A stretch of 64,000 nucleotides of DNA from Yoonia sp. (GCF_018402175.1 NZ_JAGYJK010000010.1:1-64000); one strand, 5' to 3'; positions 26,625-36,559 are shown, counted from the stretch's first letter. Numbers and translations: made by a program. The notes: a model not told the origin generated them from the sequence alone.

Positions 26625-29482
26625 TACGCGTCCTTCGCGATCTGCGCGCTGTCGCGCGACGGATCTATATCCATCGGGTAGGGGCTTGGCCGTTCTCCGG
26701 CGCGGTGGGCAAACCGTGACAGGCTTTCAAGAGCCAGCATCACAGCGCCCACGACACATAAAAACACCCCGACATCAAAGGCCATTGCCGTGGCCAGCTC
26801 GAACTTGTTCATCGGGGGTATCTGGAAATAGCCGTAGTTGCTGGTCAGGAAGGGGCGACCGGCGAACCACGATCCTATCCCGGTCAATGCAGCCGCAAAG
26901 ACGCCCAGCGCGATGATTGTGTGGTAAGGAAAGCGTTGACGCGCCGACGCCCAGTCAAAGCCGCTGGCCATGTGCTGCATCACCAGCGCAATCGCCACGA
27001 CCAGACCGGCGATAAACCCGCCGCCCGGTTCGTTATGGCCACGCAGGAAGATGAACACACCCACCATCAGCGCAATCGGCATCATGACCCTTGTGGCGAT
27101 TACCATCATCAACGGGTGGCGGTCGCCCGCCTGATCGGGGTTCACGGGGCGCTGTCTTAGCCTTGCGCCGACCGGGCTGGTCAGCACGGATTCTGTCATG
27201 GCGAAAATCACCAGCGCGGCAATGCCCAGCACGATGATCTCGCCGAAGGTGTCAAATCCGCGGAAGTCGACAAGGATCACGTTGACCACATTCGTGCCGC
27301 CACCGCCCGGCTTGGAATTGGCGAGATGGAAGGCCGAGATACTGTCTTGAGAGAAATCCGACAGCAGCACGGCAAGCGCCAGCCCGCCGACCGCCAGCCC
27401 GCCGATGACGGCAATTGTGCCATCGCGCCACTGCCGCGCCTTGCTGCTTTCGGTCGGCGTGGTCTTGGGCAGGAAATTGAGCGCCAGCAACAGCAGAATG
27501 ACCGTCACGACCTCGACCGAGATCTGTGTCAGTGCAAGGTCAGGGGCGGACATATAGACAAAGGCGATCGACACGATCAATCCGACAATGCCCATCAGGA
27601 CCAGTGCCAACAGACGGTTGTGATGAAAAGCCACCATGCAGGCGGTGGCACCGACCAACAAGACCCAGCCGATCAACGGCACCACTCCGGTATCCATTGC
27701 GGCACGGGTCGGGCCGGGTGCTGTGCCGCCGAACCACGCCGCCGCACCCAGGGCCGTCACAGCGACGATGAAAACAGCCGCATAGCGTGTCATCGCGCCA
27801 TTATGCAGCCCGTCCGTCAGGCCATGCGCCCCGCGTGTGATCGCACCAACGATCGCATCAAAGATAACTTTGGCTTCGGGACGGCGTGCTTTTGTCCATG
27901 CGGCATCCAGCGGACGGTGCAATGCCAGCAGGATCAGCCCACCCACCACTGCCGTGATCGACAAGAAAAGCGGCAGGTTCACGCCGTGCCAGATCTTGAG
28001 CGAGTAATATGGCAGATCACCGCCGATCACCGCGCCGGATGCCACCGCGACCAGCGGGCCAACCATCAGTGCCGGCATGATCCCGATCAACACGACCAGA
28101 ACCGCCAGCAACGCAGGCGAGGCCCACATGCCAAAGCCTGGATCATGTGGCTTGGCGGGGTAATCGGTGCGCTTGGGGCCAAGGAACGTGTGCACGATCA
28201 ACCGGAATGAATAAGCGACCGAAAACAGCGCGCCCAGCGTGGCAAGGGCGGGCAGGATCCACGGATTACCGTTCCACACGGTGTTGGTTGCAGCATCCAG
28301 CATCATTTCTTTGGACAGGAAACCGTTGAAAAGAGGTATGCCAGCCATCGACAATGCCGCCACGGTCACAATGACAAACGTGACCGGCATCAGGTGGCGC
28401 AAACCGCCCAGACGCTTGATATCGCGTGTGTGGGTCTCGTGATCCACGATGCCCGCGCTCATGAACAAGGCCGCCTTGAAGGTGGCATGGTTGATGATGT
28501 GAAACACGGCGACCACAGCGGCAAAGGGCGTGCCGAAGCCCAGAAGCATGGTAATCAGACCCAGATGAGACACGGTAGAAAATGCCAGTAACGCCTTCAG
28601 ATCATCTTTGAACAGCGCAATAACAGCCCCCAGCACCATCGTGATCAGGCCCGTGGTCGCGACGATATAGAACCACTCTGGCGTGCCCGCCAGCACGGGC
28701 CAAAGCCGCGCCATCAGGAACAGACCCGCTTTTACCATCGTGGCCGAATGCAGATAGGCCGACACAGGTGTCGGCGCAGCCATCGCATGCGGCAGCCAGA
28801 AATGAAACGGAAACTGCGCCGATTTGGTAAAGCAGCCCAGCAGGATCAGGATCAGCGCCAGCAGGTAATGCGGGCTGGCCTGCACAAGGTCCTTGTTTTC
28901 AAGGATCACGGTAAGATCATAACTGCCCACAATATTGCCTAGGATGAGCATGCCCCCGATCAGGGCCAGACCGCCCATGCCCGTGACAGCCAGCGCCATG
29001 CGCGCACCTTGCCGACCTTCGGGCAGATGCTTCCAATACCCAATGAGCAGAAAGGACGACAGCGATGTCAGTTCCCAGAAAATCAACAAAAGCAGGACGT
29101 TGTCGGACAACACAATGCCCACCATCGCGCCCTGAAACAGCAGCAGATAGGTATAGAATTGCCCCATCGGGTCTTGTCGCGCCAGATAGAAGCGGGCGTA
29201 GATGATAATCAGCAAGCCGATCCCAAGGATCAACCCAGCAAACAGAAGGCCCAGACCATCGAGAAAGAAATTCGCGTTGAGCCCCAGCACGGGCATCCAT
29301 TCCAGTTGATACTGGATCACCTCGCCGCGCATCACGGCGGGGGCGTGGACCAAAAGGCCGACAAGCGCTGTCAGCGTGACCGAAGCCGTCGTCCAGGCGC
29401 AGGCGTCGCGCCCTGCACGGATCATCAGACCCGGCAGCAGCGCGCCCAGAAACGGAAGGGCGGCGATAAGAATCAGCGACAC
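26624..29482 (-). CDS. mnhA: Fused Mrp/Mnh antiporter subunits A and B
   Basis: 952-residue fusion. The first ~750 residues are MrpA: a NuoL-like channel with FWELTSLSSFLLIGYW and FHFWLPHAMAAPTPVSAYLHSATMVKAG-type blocks, then a DUF4040 segment around APDLALTQISVEVV. The last ~170 residues are MrpB, with HNEPGGGFIAGLV and HTIIALGVF. I start at the GTG at 29482, which has AAGGAG eight bases upstream; the frame opens 63 bases earlier without support. The A-B fusion is common in alphaproteobacteria. The complex exchanges Na+ or K+ for protons at high pH or salt. Confidence 0.93.
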   Translation of the reverse strand: MSLILIAALPFLGALLPGLMIRAGRDACAWTTASVTLTALVGLLVHAPAVMRGEVIQYQLEWMPVLGLNANFFLDGLGLLFAGLILGIGLLIIIYARFYLARQDPMGQFYTYLLLFQGAMVGIVLSDNVLLLLIFWELTSLSSFLLIGYWKHLPEGRQGARMALAVTGMGGLALIGGMLILGNIVGSYDLTVILENKDLVQASPHYLLALILILLGCFTKSAQFPFHFWLPHAMAAPTPVSAYLHSATMVKAGLFLMARLWPVLAGTPEWFYIVATTGLITMVLGAVIALFKDDLKALLAFSTVSHLGLITMLLGFGTPFAAVVAVFHIINHATFKAALFMSAGIVDHETHTRDIKRLGGLRHLMPVTFVIVTVAALSMAGIPLFNGFLSKEMMLDAATNTVWNGNPWILPALATLGALFSVAYSFRLIVHTFLGPKRTDYPAKPHDPGFGMWASPALLAVLVVLIGIMPALMVGPLVAVASGAVIGGDLPYYSLKIWHGVNLPLFLSITAVVGGLILLALHRPLDAAWTKARRPEAKVIFDAIVGAITRGAHGLTDGLHNGAMTRYAAVFIVAVTALGAAAWFGGTAPGPTRAAMDTGVVPLIGWVLLVGATACMVAFHHNRLLALVLMGIVGLIVSIAFVYMSAPDLALTQISVEVVTVILLLLALNFLPKTTPTESSKARQWRDGTIAVIGGLAVGGLALAVLLSDFSQDSISAFHLANSKPGGGGTNVVNVILVDFRGFDTFGEIIVLGIAALVIFAMTESVLTSPVGARLRQRPVNPDQAGDRHPLMMVIATRVMMPIALMVGVFIFLRGHNEPGGGFIAGLVVAIALVMQHMASGFDWASARQRFPYHTIIALGVFAAALTGIGSWFAGRPFLTSNYGYFQIPPMNKFELATAMAFDVGVFLCVVGAVMLALESLSRFAHRAGERPSPYPMDIDPSRDSAQIAKDA

Positions 29483-29838
29483 TAACAAGGCTCCTTGATC
29501 AGAATGCGGCGCATCCCACAATTTTAATCGCGCAGTTTCCCACACAACTTTGGGCTAGATTTGTACCAATTTGTCATCGCTTGCAAGTGTAGCTGGCCGC
29601 CCAAGGCTGATTGCCGATCGGGCTGGTCGTGGGGCCACATGTTGTGGTGCGGCATGGCCTGGCGCTGTCCGGTTTGCGCATGGCAATCGCTTTGCCGGCA
29701 GTTTGCCCCGATACGCCTTGCGATATGTTATGATCATGTCAAGCCGCCGATCAGTCCGCAAAGCCATCGCGCACACAATGCGCAATGGTTCACCAAAGAC
29801 CGATTGTGATGGTACAGGGATGCCGCAATTCCACGGCG
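29483..29838. other. 356-bp intergenic region upstream of the Mrp operon
   Basis: It separates mnhA from the DUF882 gene, both on the minus strand, and should hold the Mrp operon promoter. I see no consensus -35/-10 pair that I would defend, no terminator hairpin and no credible small gene. Confidence 0.45.
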
Positions 29839-30408
29839 TCAGCCGCGCCAGGTCCGGACCGGACCGCAATCCATGTGGACAAAATTCGACCTGCCGTAGC
29901 GTCCGACGCCACCGGCGTTGAATGCGGCCGCCGCGCTGGCCATTTGTGCAATGCTTCTGCTGCGCAGTCGCAGATCGGCAGCCTGACCGCGCATATGCAA
30001 AGAATCCCGCGCCACACCAGACGACCGGCTGCGCAACATCGCATTGGTGGCAGGCGACCGGTAGCCGGACAATAGCAGATAGGGTTCACTGGTTTCCATC
30101 AGCCGCATCGCGCCCGACATGATGTCGATCGTGCGAAGGTCCATCTGCACCGCTTCACCGGTGCGCCAGTCGCGCATATGCAGGTTAATTTCGCGCACGG
30201 CTTCGGCGATATATTCGCCTTCAATCCAGTAGATCGTATCGAGCGTTTCGCCGGTGCGCCCGTTGTACATCGCTATTCTGCGGATATCGCCCGCGCCGCG
30301 CAGAAAGCCTTGTGCCTGAGAGAATGTCGGTGCGGCTGTCACGGCTGTCGCGGCCAAGGCCGTCAGCAACCCGCGCCGCGTTATCCTCGAAGTCATGTCG
30401 TCATTCAT
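29839..30408 (-). CDS. Tat-exported DUF882/M15-like murein peptidase
   Basis: 189-residue protein with a twin-arginine signal (ITRRGLLTALAATAVTAAPTFSQA), then a DUF882 (YcbK/MepK-like) domain. Zinc ligands are visible in SLHMRGQAADL (His, Asp) and NFVHMDCG (His). Family members cut peptidoglycan cross-links in the periplasm. Start at the first ATG; a second is four codons in. Confidence 0.88.
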   Translation of the reverse strand: MNDDMTSRITRRGLLTALAATAVTAAPTFSQAQGFLRGAGDIRRIAMYNGRTGETLDTIYWIEGEYIAEAVREINLHMRDWRTGEAVQMDLRTIDIMSGAMRLMETSEPYLLLSGYRSPATNAMLRSRSSGVARDSLHMRGQAADLRLRSRSIAQMASAAAAFNAGGVGRYGRSNFVHMDCGPVRTWRG

Positions 30409-30676
30409 TATACGCGCCTGTCCCGTCGCTTATATTAGATGCCCGTTTTGACACGGACTGCCATCATGCCCCCAGGATGTGCCAAAGATATGGCACATAT
30501 TGATTCGTGGACCAAGTCTTGTTTAACACGGTCCCATGAACGAAAAGAAAATAGGCGAATTTTTGCGCAAGTGGCATTTTTGTCGTCATTTGTGGCTGCT
30601 TGCGCGGTAGGCAGCTTTTCGGTAACCGCCATCAAGGCAGGATCAGCGCGGCAGTCATGCGGCAGATGAGGTGGCG

Positions 30677-31741
30677 ATGACACATAGCATTCGTGCGATT
30701 GCAGCAGCACTCGGGGCCGAGGCGCGGGGCGATCTTGATCTGATCGTGCTGCGTGCTGCGGAACCGGCGCTGGCGGGGCGCGATGATCTGGCACTTGCCA
30801 TGACGCCCGCCTATGGCGCGGCCTTGCAAAAAGGGGCTGCGCGCGCCGCGATTGTCTGGCCGGATGCCGATTGGCAGGCGCTTGGGCTGCAAGCCGCGAT
30901 CATCGTGCCGCGCGCGCGGCTGGCCATGGCGCGGCTGACGCAGCTGATGGACCAGACACCCGCACCGACAGGGATCAGCCCGCAGGCGCTGGTCGATCCG
31001 ACAGCGATGGTCGCGGCGGATGCCAGCATCGGCGCGTTTTGTGTCGTGGGTGCGGGTGCAGTGATCGGGGCAGGGACATGGATTGCCGATCAGGTCAGCA
31101 TCGCGCCCGGTGTGGTGATCGGGGCGGGTTGCCGGATTTATGCCGGCGTGCGGTTGCAGGCAGGCGTGCGCTTGGGCGACAGGGTGATCCTGCAACCCAA
31201 TGTGGTGATTGGCGGCGACGGGTTTTCCTTTGTCACCGCAGAACCATCGAATGTCGAAATCGCCCGCGAAACGCTGGGCGACGCAGCTTTGCAGGCCCCC
31301 ACTGACCCGACATGGCACCGCATCCATTCGCTGGGCGGTGTGGTGATCGGGGATGATGTGGAAATCGGGGCAGGGTCCACCGTGGATGCGGGCACGATCC
31401 GCGCCACCAGCGTCGGCCAAGGCACCAAGGTCGATAATCTGGTGCAGATCGGACATAATGTTATCGTGGGCGCGCATTGTCTGCTGTGCGCGCAGGCGGG
31501 GGTCGCGGGGTCCACCGTGATCGGTGACCGTGTCGTTGTCGGCGGCAAGGCGGGGATCGCGGACAACCTGAAGATCGGCGATGACGTGGTGCTGGGCGGC
31601 GGGTCCGTGGTCCTGTCGCATGTGCCGGCAGGGCGCGTGATGATGGGCTATCCGGCGACGAAAATGCAGCTGCATATCGAAAGCTACAAGGCGCTGCGCC
31701 GCTTGCCCAGGCTGTTACGCGACATCGCAACACGTCAATAA
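30677..31741 (+). CDS. lpxD: UDP-3-O-acylglucosamine N-acyltransferase LpxD
   Basis: 354-residue left-handed beta-helix acyltransferase that adds the N-linked acyl chain in lipid A synthesis. An N-terminal uridine-binding domain is followed by many hexapeptide repeats. The catalytic His is in VQIGHNVIVGAH. ATG at 30677 behind GAGGTGG; an in-frame GTG lies six bases earlier. It sits away from fabZ-lpxA-lpxB, which in this genome lacks lpxD, and is followed by a dedicated ACP and ketosynthase. Confidence 0.92.
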   Translation: MTHSIRAIAAALGAEARGDLDLIVLRAAEPALAGRDDLALAMTPAYGAALQKGAARAAIVWPDADWQALGLQAAIIVPRARLAMARLTQLMDQTPAPTGISPQALVDPTAMVAADASIGAFCVVGAGAVIGAGTWIADQVSIAPGVVIGAGCRIYAGVRLQAGVRLGDRVILQPNVVIGGDGFSFVTAEPSNVEIARETLGDAALQAPTDPTWHRIHSLGGVVIGDDVEIGAGSTVDAGTIRATSVGQGTKVDNLVQIGHNVIVGAHCLLCAQAGVAGSTVIGDRVVVGGKAGIADNLKIGDDVVLGGGSVVLSHVPAGRVMMGYPATKMQLHIESYKALRRLPRLLRDIATRQ

Positions 31742-31805
31742 GTTGTTTCATTGGTGCGCGACATTGCCTAAATGAGCAGCGACAGCCAGAAACGGAGTTC
31801 ACCCC

Positions 31806-32066
31806 ATGACCACCGATGACCGGATCATCGCCATCATCGCCGAACAGGCCATGCTGGAACCCGGCGATGTGACGCTGGATGCCTCGCTTGCCGATCTGGG
31901 GATCGATTCCCTGGGGTTGGTCGAATGTATCTTTGCGATCGAGGAAGGGTTCGACATCACGGTCCCGTTCAACGCCAATGACCCGTCCGCAAGCGCCTTT
32001 GACATCTCCTCGGTGGGGGCGATCATCGCGGCGGTCAAACAGTTGCAAACAGATCAGGCAGGCTGA
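31806..32066 (+). CDS. Acyl carrier protein
   Basis: 86-residue ACP with the phosphopantetheine Ser35 in LGIDSLGLVE. It is acidic and helical. The stop shares a base with the start of the ketosynthase (TGATG). It differs from a housekeeping AcpP (Gly in place of Asp/Glu context, longer tail), so it probably serves a dedicated acyl chain, perhaps for lipid A or another envelope lipid. Confidence 0.9.
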   Translation: MTTDDRIIAIIAEQAMLEPGDVTLDASLADLGIDSLGLVECIFAIEEGFDITVPFNANDPSASAFDISSVGAIIAAVKQLQTDQAG

Positions 32067-33277
32067 TGGCGCGGGTCGTCATTACCGGCGCAGGGACGAT
32101 CAACCCGATTGGCGGCGATGTACCCTCCACCTTTGCCGCGATGCGCGAAGGGCGCTGCGGCATCGGCCCGCTGGACATTCCCGATGTGGAAAGGCTGGCG
32201 ATCCAGATTGGCGGCCAGATCAAGGGCTATGCCGAAACAGACCATTTCAACCGTCAGCAGATCGCGCTTTATGACCGGTTCACACAATTTACCTTGCTGG
32301 CGGCACGGCAGGCGGTGGGGCAATCGGGTCTGAAATTCTCTGGCGCTTTGGCCGACCAATCGGGCGTGATCTTTGGCACCTCGGGTGGCGGGCTGAACAC
32401 GCAGGACGAAAATTACCGTGCTGTTTACGAAGAAGGCAAAAACCGCGTGCATCCGTTCATCGTGCCAAAGCTGATGAACAATGCCGCCGCCAGCCATGTG
32501 TCGATGGAATGGAACCTGCGGGGGCCGACCTTTACCGTGGCCACGGCCTGTGCGTCGTCCAACCATGCGATGGGGCAGGCGTTCAATATGATCCGCTGCG
32601 GCATGACCAAGGTCATGGTCACCGGCGGGTCCGAGGCGATGCTGTGTTTCGGCGGGATCAAGGCCTGGGAAGGGTTGCGCGTGATGTCCAAGGACGGGTG
32701 CCGCCCGTTTTCAGCCACGCGCAACGGCATGGTGCAGGGCGAAGGCGCAGGCGTTTTCGTGTTCGAGGATTACGACCACGCCCGCGCACGCGGGGCCGAT
32801 ATCTTATGCGAAGTGATCGGTTTCGCGATGACCTCGGATGCATCCGACATCGTGATGCCCAGCAAACAAGGGGCGGCGCGCGCGATTGCGGGGGCGGTCA
32901 GGGATGCGGGCGTGCCGCTGGATGCGGTGGGCTATATCAATGCGCATGGCACCGGCACGGCGGCCAATGACAAGACCGAATGCGCCGCTGTTGCGGATGT
33001 GTTTGGTGCACATGCCGACAAGCTGATGATATCATCCACCAAATCCATGCACGGGCATCTGATCGGCGGGACTGGCGCGGTTGAACTGCTGGCCTGTATC
33101 ATGGCGCTGCGCGACGGGGTCATTGCGCCGACCATAGGTTACGAGGAACCTGATCCCGAATGTGCGCTGGACGTGGTCCCGAATGTGGCGCGCGACGCCA
33201 AAATCGACGTCGCGCTGTCCAACGCCTTTGCCTTTGGCGGGCTGAACGCGGTGATCGCGTTGCGCCGGTTCGCTTAG
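32066..33277 (+). CDS. Beta-ketoacyl-ACP synthase (FabF-like)
   Basis: 403-residue condensing enzyme. Catalytic Cys162 lies in TACASSNHA, with His residues in NAHGTGT and STKSMHGHLIGG, so the Cys-His-His triad is complete. It partners the ACP encoded just upstream. Its 3' end overlaps that of the convergent ialB-like gene by four bases. Location after lpxD suggests elongation of a special acyl chain for the outer membrane, which is inferred from context. Confidence 0.9.
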   Translation: MARVVITGAGTINPIGGDVPSTFAAMREGRCGIGPLDIPDVERLAIQIGGQIKGYAETDHFNRQQIALYDRFTQFTLLAARQAVGQSGLKFSGALADQSGVIFGTSGGGLNTQDENYRAVYEEGKNRVHPFIVPKLMNNAAASHVSMEWNLRGPTFTVATACASSNHAMGQAFNMIRCGMTKVMVTGGSEAMLCFGGIKAWEGLRVMSKDGCRPFSATRNGMVQGEGAGVFVFEDYDHARARGADILCEVIGFAMTSDASDIVMPSKQGAARAIAGAVRDAGVPLDAVGYINAHGTGTAANDKTECAAVADVFGAHADKLMISSTKSMHGHLIGGTGAVELLACIMALRDGVIAPTIGYEEPDPECALDVVPNVARDAKIDVALSNAFAFGGLNAVIALRRFA

Positions 33278-33855
33278 GGGATAACGGCCAGAGTGTCGAA
33301 ACCGGCGGTGAAGCCTGCCAGCGACATGGTCAGCAAAAATTCCTCGTCAGGTGTTGCGGCCGGCACAAGGCGCAGCGTCGCGGTTGATCCGGTTCTGAAC
33401 CCATCAATATCGGTCTGGGTCAGGCCGATCCGCGCGACACAGCCGGCATCATTGCAAAAGCTGAACGGATAGCGGCGCGGTTCGCCTGCATTGACCGACA
33501 GCGTCAATTGCTGGGTCAGCAGGGTTTCAAGTGGGGCGACGACATTTGCGCCAGCCACGGCCTGACCGCCTTCGGGTAGGCGGAACAGGTTGAATTCTGC
33601 CACCGGCGTGCCTTCGGCATTGGTCAGCAGCTGGTAAAGATTGCAGCGGTCATCCTGTCCTTCGGGGGCGCGGATACAGCGGACTTCCCAATCGCCGTGG
33701 GTTTCGGCGACATAGATCTCGCCCGCGCGCGGGCCGACCGGTTCGCCCAGATCCAGCGCATCTGCGCCCGGTGGGGTGGTGGTGTCCTGCGCGGTGGCCT
33801 GCGTGCCGATGGCCAGCAAGGCAACAAGGGTAAGGGCGGTCGTGGTCCTGCGCAT
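33274..33855 (-). CDS. IalB-family periplasmic protein
   Basis: 193-residue protein of the invasion-associated locus B family, common in Rhodobacterales with no fixed function. A signal peptide ends near TQATAQD. Domain landmarks are THGDWEVRC, CNLYQLL and the Cys pair in FCNDAGCVARIG. I start at ATG 33855, where the signal peptide begins; the frame is open 24 codons earlier. Confidence 0.88.
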   Translation of the reverse strand: MRRTTTALTLVALLAIGTQATAQDTTTPPGADALDLGEPVGPRAGEIYVAETHGDWEVRCIRAPEGQDDRCNLYQLLTNAEGTPVAEFNLFRLPEGGQAVAGANVVAPLETLLTQQLTLSVNAGEPRRYPFSFCNDAGCVARIGLTQTDIDGFRTGSTATLRLVPAATPDEEFLLTMSLAGFTAGFDTLAVIP

Positions 33856-33974
33856 GGGAATGATCCTGTTCTGTTTTGTCGCGGACCTATCATGGCGCGC
33901 GGGGCGTGTCAGGGACAAAAACCGCATGATTGGCGGGGTTCCGCCAGCACCGCCACAGCGCGCACTGCATGAAA

Positions 33975-34006
33975 AAAGGGCCCGTTTCCGGACCCTTTAT
34001 TTTTTC
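33975..34006. terminator. Bidirectional hairpin terminator
   Basis: AAAGGGCCCG / CGGACCCTTT with loop TTTC and one G-U pair, T-rich on the plus side and A-rich on the other. It lies between ialB and the hemolysin-like gene and could stop transcripts from either direction. Confidence 0.6.
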
Positions 34007-34114
34007 TCCCTGTCGGACTTGGCCGACGAATTGAACATAAGCTATGCAATGGGCATGTCGTCGTCAACAGCTAATCCGACGCTTTTACATGGGGCTTGGT
34101 TTGCGGCGTGCGGG

Positions 34115-34145
34115 GATAAAAATGGCCGCACCCGAAGGCGCGGCC
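34115..34145 (-). terminator. Strong minus-strand terminator with a UUCG loop
   Basis: On the minus strand GGCCGCGCC-TTCG-GGTGCGGCC is followed by ATTTTTATC. A 9-bp stem with a stable tetraloop. It ends either the hemolysin-like gene's transcript, with a ~120-base 3' untranslated region, or a small RNA from the same strand. Confidence 0.75.
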
Positions 34146-34268
34146 AGTCCAACAGGGAGAAGAGCAAGACCGGCATCCCGAGCTTGCCAGTCCTCTATGC
34201 CAGCAAAAAGTTAAAAATGTATTTTCCCCGCCAAGACACCTGACAGGCCCGCACCACGGCCTGTTTGT

Positions 34269-35570
34269 CTAAAGCTTGCGGATCTTCAGCGTGGCCAGCC
34301 GGTTTTCTTCTTTGGTCAGCACTTCGAAACGGAAGCCATGGAACGAAAACACCTGTCCGACGACGGGGATCATCTGTGCTTCGTGGATCACCAGACCCGC
34401 GACGGTGTTCGCCTCGTCATCGGGCAATTGCCAGTCATGCGCGCGGTTCAGGTCGCGGATCGTGATGCCACCATCGACGATATAGGCACCATCCGCTGTC
34501 GCCGCGATCTGCTCGGGCTCGTATTCGTCGAATTCATCCGCGATTTCGCCCACGATTTCCTCGAGAATATCTTCGAGAGTGATCAAGCCTTCCAGACCGC
34601 CATATTCATCGACGACCAGCGCGAAATGCGTTTTGCGTTTTAGGAAATTGCGCATCTGGTCGCCCAGCGTGGTGGTTTCGGGGACGAAATAGGGCGGCAT
34701 CGCGACTTTCATCACGTCAAAGACCGCCAGTCCCTGTCCGTCCACTTCGCCACCGCTGAGCAATTTGTGCATCGCGCGCAACAAATCCTTGGCGTGGATT
34801 ACGCCGACAATGTTTTCGGGATTGTCACGATAGAGCGGCAACCGCGTGTGCTGGCTTTGCAAAATCTGCGCAAGGATGTGTTGCGCGGGCAGTGCGGCAT
34901 CGACCATTTCTATGCCTGAGCGATGCAACATCACCTCTTCCACGGTGCGTTCGTTCAGATCCAGCGCACCCAGAATCCGGTCGCGGTCTTCTTTTTCGAC
35001 CCAGCCTTCGGCATGGCCCAGATGCAGGGCGCCGGCGATTTCCTCGCGCACGGCAAGGATGTTGCTGTCGGGATCGGTGCGCACGCCAAATAAATACAGG
35101 ACACCGCGCACCAGAAACCGCACTGCGGTCACGGCAGGCGCAAAGACCAGCACGATCACGCCGATCGGGCGCGCCACGGCCGAGGCGACCTTTTCAGGGT
35201 TGGTGATGGCAAATGTCTTGGGCAACACTTCGGCAAAGATCAGCACCAGCAGCGTCATGATCAGCGTGGCGGCGGCGACACCGTTCTGGCCAAAGACCTT
35301 GGTCAGGATCGCGGTGGCCAGCGATGTGGCCAGAATGTTGACGACGTTATTGCCCAAAAGGACGGACCCGATCAGACGTTCGTTATCCTCGGTGACCTTC
35401 AGCGCGCGTTCCGCACCTTTTGATCCTTTGTCAGCGGCGGATCGCAGCTTGCCGCGCGACGCGGCGGTCAGTGCGGTTTCCGAGCCGGAGAAAAAGCCGG
35501 ACATGATAAGCAAAACAACAATAGCCGCCGCCGTGGCCCAGAAAGTTGCGTCGAGTGTCGAGGGTTCCAT
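34269..35570 (-). CDS. CNNM/CorC-type membrane protein with CBS domains (hemolysin family)
   Basis: 433-residue protein: an N-terminal DUF21/CNNM membrane domain with about four helices (GFFSGSETALTAASRGKL, GNNVVNILATSLAT), a tandem CBS pair (~200-330; LVVDEYGGLEGLITLEDILEEIVGEI) and a CorC_HlyC C-terminal domain. Family members act in Mg2+/Co2+ transport or homeostasis; the 'hemolysin' label is historical. It follows xerD by 50 bases on the same strand. Confidence 0.92.
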   Translation of the reverse strand: MEPSTLDATFWATAAAIVVLLIMSGFFSGSETALTAASRGKLRSAADKGSKGAERALKVTEDNERLIGSVLLGNNVVNILATSLATAILTKVFGQNGVAAATLIMTLLVLIFAEVLPKTFAITNPEKVASAVARPIGVIVLVFAPAVTAVRFLVRGVLYLFGVRTDPDSNILAVREEIAGALHLGHAEGWVEKEDRDRILGALDLNERTVEEVMLHRSGIEMVDAALPAQHILAQILQSQHTRLPLYRDNPENIVGVIHAKDLLRAMHKLLSGGEVDGQGLAVFDVMKVAMPPYFVPETTTLGDQMRNFLKRKTHFALVVDEYGGLEGLITLEDILEEIVGEIADEFDEYEPEQIAATADGAYIVDGGITIRDLNRAHDWQLPDDEANTVAGLVIHEAQMIPVVGQVFSFHGFRFEVLTKEENRLATLKIRKL

Positions 35571-35620
35571 TTCACGCTTTCAGATGGTTCGGCCCTATAT
35601 TGCCCGTGCGGGCCGCCGCT

Positions 35621-36559
35621 TCAAGGCTTGACCGGTTTGGCCAGCGGATGGTGTTGCATAACAAGATCAGTCAGGCGCTGGTCCAGCACATGGGTGTAAA
35701 TCTCTGTCGTGGCGATATCGGCATGGCCAAGCATGGTCTGGATCGACCGCAGATCAGCGCCCCCCGCCAACAGATGCGTGGCAAAAGCATGGCGCAGCAC
35801 ATGCGGCGTCACCCGGTCCGGTGACAGGCCCGCCGTTGCGGCAAAGCCCTTGATCAGTCCGAAAAAGGCGTGGCGCGTCAGATGGCCCGCCTTGCCATGC
35901 GATGGAAACAGGTATTTCGACCCAGGCTTGCCCGCCTTTTGCGCGCTCTCTTGGGCGGCATCACGCGCGGCCAGCCATGCGGCCATGGCGGCGCGGGCTG
36001 GCGGCGACAGTGGCACCAGCCGTTCCTTGCCCCCTTTGCCGCGCACCAGCAGCATCCGTGGATCGCCGCGCGCCGCCGAAACCGGCAGGCTGACCAATTC
36101 GGTCACCCGCATCCCCGTCGCATAAAGCAGTTCCATCAGGCAGCCATTGCGCACGCCGTCCCGCGGGCTGGTGCGCGCGGCGTCCAGCAGGCGGTCCACC
36201 TCGGTCAAATCCAAGGTTTTGGGCAAGCGCTGTGCGCGGCCCGGTCCCTTGATCTGCAGGGCGGGATTGTCGGCGCGCCAGCCTTCGTCATAGGCAAAGC
36301 GGAACAATTGCTTGATCGCCGACAACCGGCGCGCGCGGGTGGATATGGCCAGACCTTCGGCCGCGCAATCAATCAAATAGCTTTCGATCTGGTCCTGCGT
36401 CACCTGCATGAAATGCAGGCCACCGCCGGCCAGCCATTCGGCAAAGCCCTGCAGGTCGCGCGCATAGGCCAGCTGGGTATTGGTCGCGGCGTCCAGCTCG
36501 GCGGCTTGGGCCTGCAAAAAGGTCTGCACCCAGCGCGCCATAGTGCCGGGGCCTTGCAT
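35621..36559 (-). CDS. xerD: Tyrosine recombinase XerD
   Basis: 312-residue site-specific recombinase resolving chromosome dimers at dif with XerC. The SAM-like N-terminal domain is followed by the catalytic domain with Arg in TGMRVTEL, HVLRHAFATHLL, and nucleophile Tyr in TEIYTHVL. The ATG at 36559 shares one base with the preceding stop (TGATG). Confidence 0.92.
   Translation of the reverse strand: MQGPGTMARWVQTFLQAQAAELDAATNTQLAYARDLQGFAEWLAGGGLHFMQVTQDQIESYLIDCAAEGLAISTRARRLSAIKQLFRFAYDEGWRADNPALQIKGPGRAQRLPKTLDLTEVDRLLDAARTSPRDGVRNGCLMELLYATGMRVTELVSLPVSAARGDPRMLLVRGKGGKERLVPLSPPARAAMAAWLAARDAAQESAQKAGKPGSKYLFPSHGKAGHLTRHAFFGLIKGFAATAGLSPDRVTPHVLRHAFATHLLAGGADLRSIQTMLGHADIATTEIYTHVLDQRLTDLVMQHHPLAKPVKP

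Noticed and set aside
35621..36559. XerD as the recombinase for the inversion at 21.6 kb
   Set aside because: It is a housekeeping dimer-resolution enzyme by sequence and context, and the breakpoints do not resemble a dif-like site.
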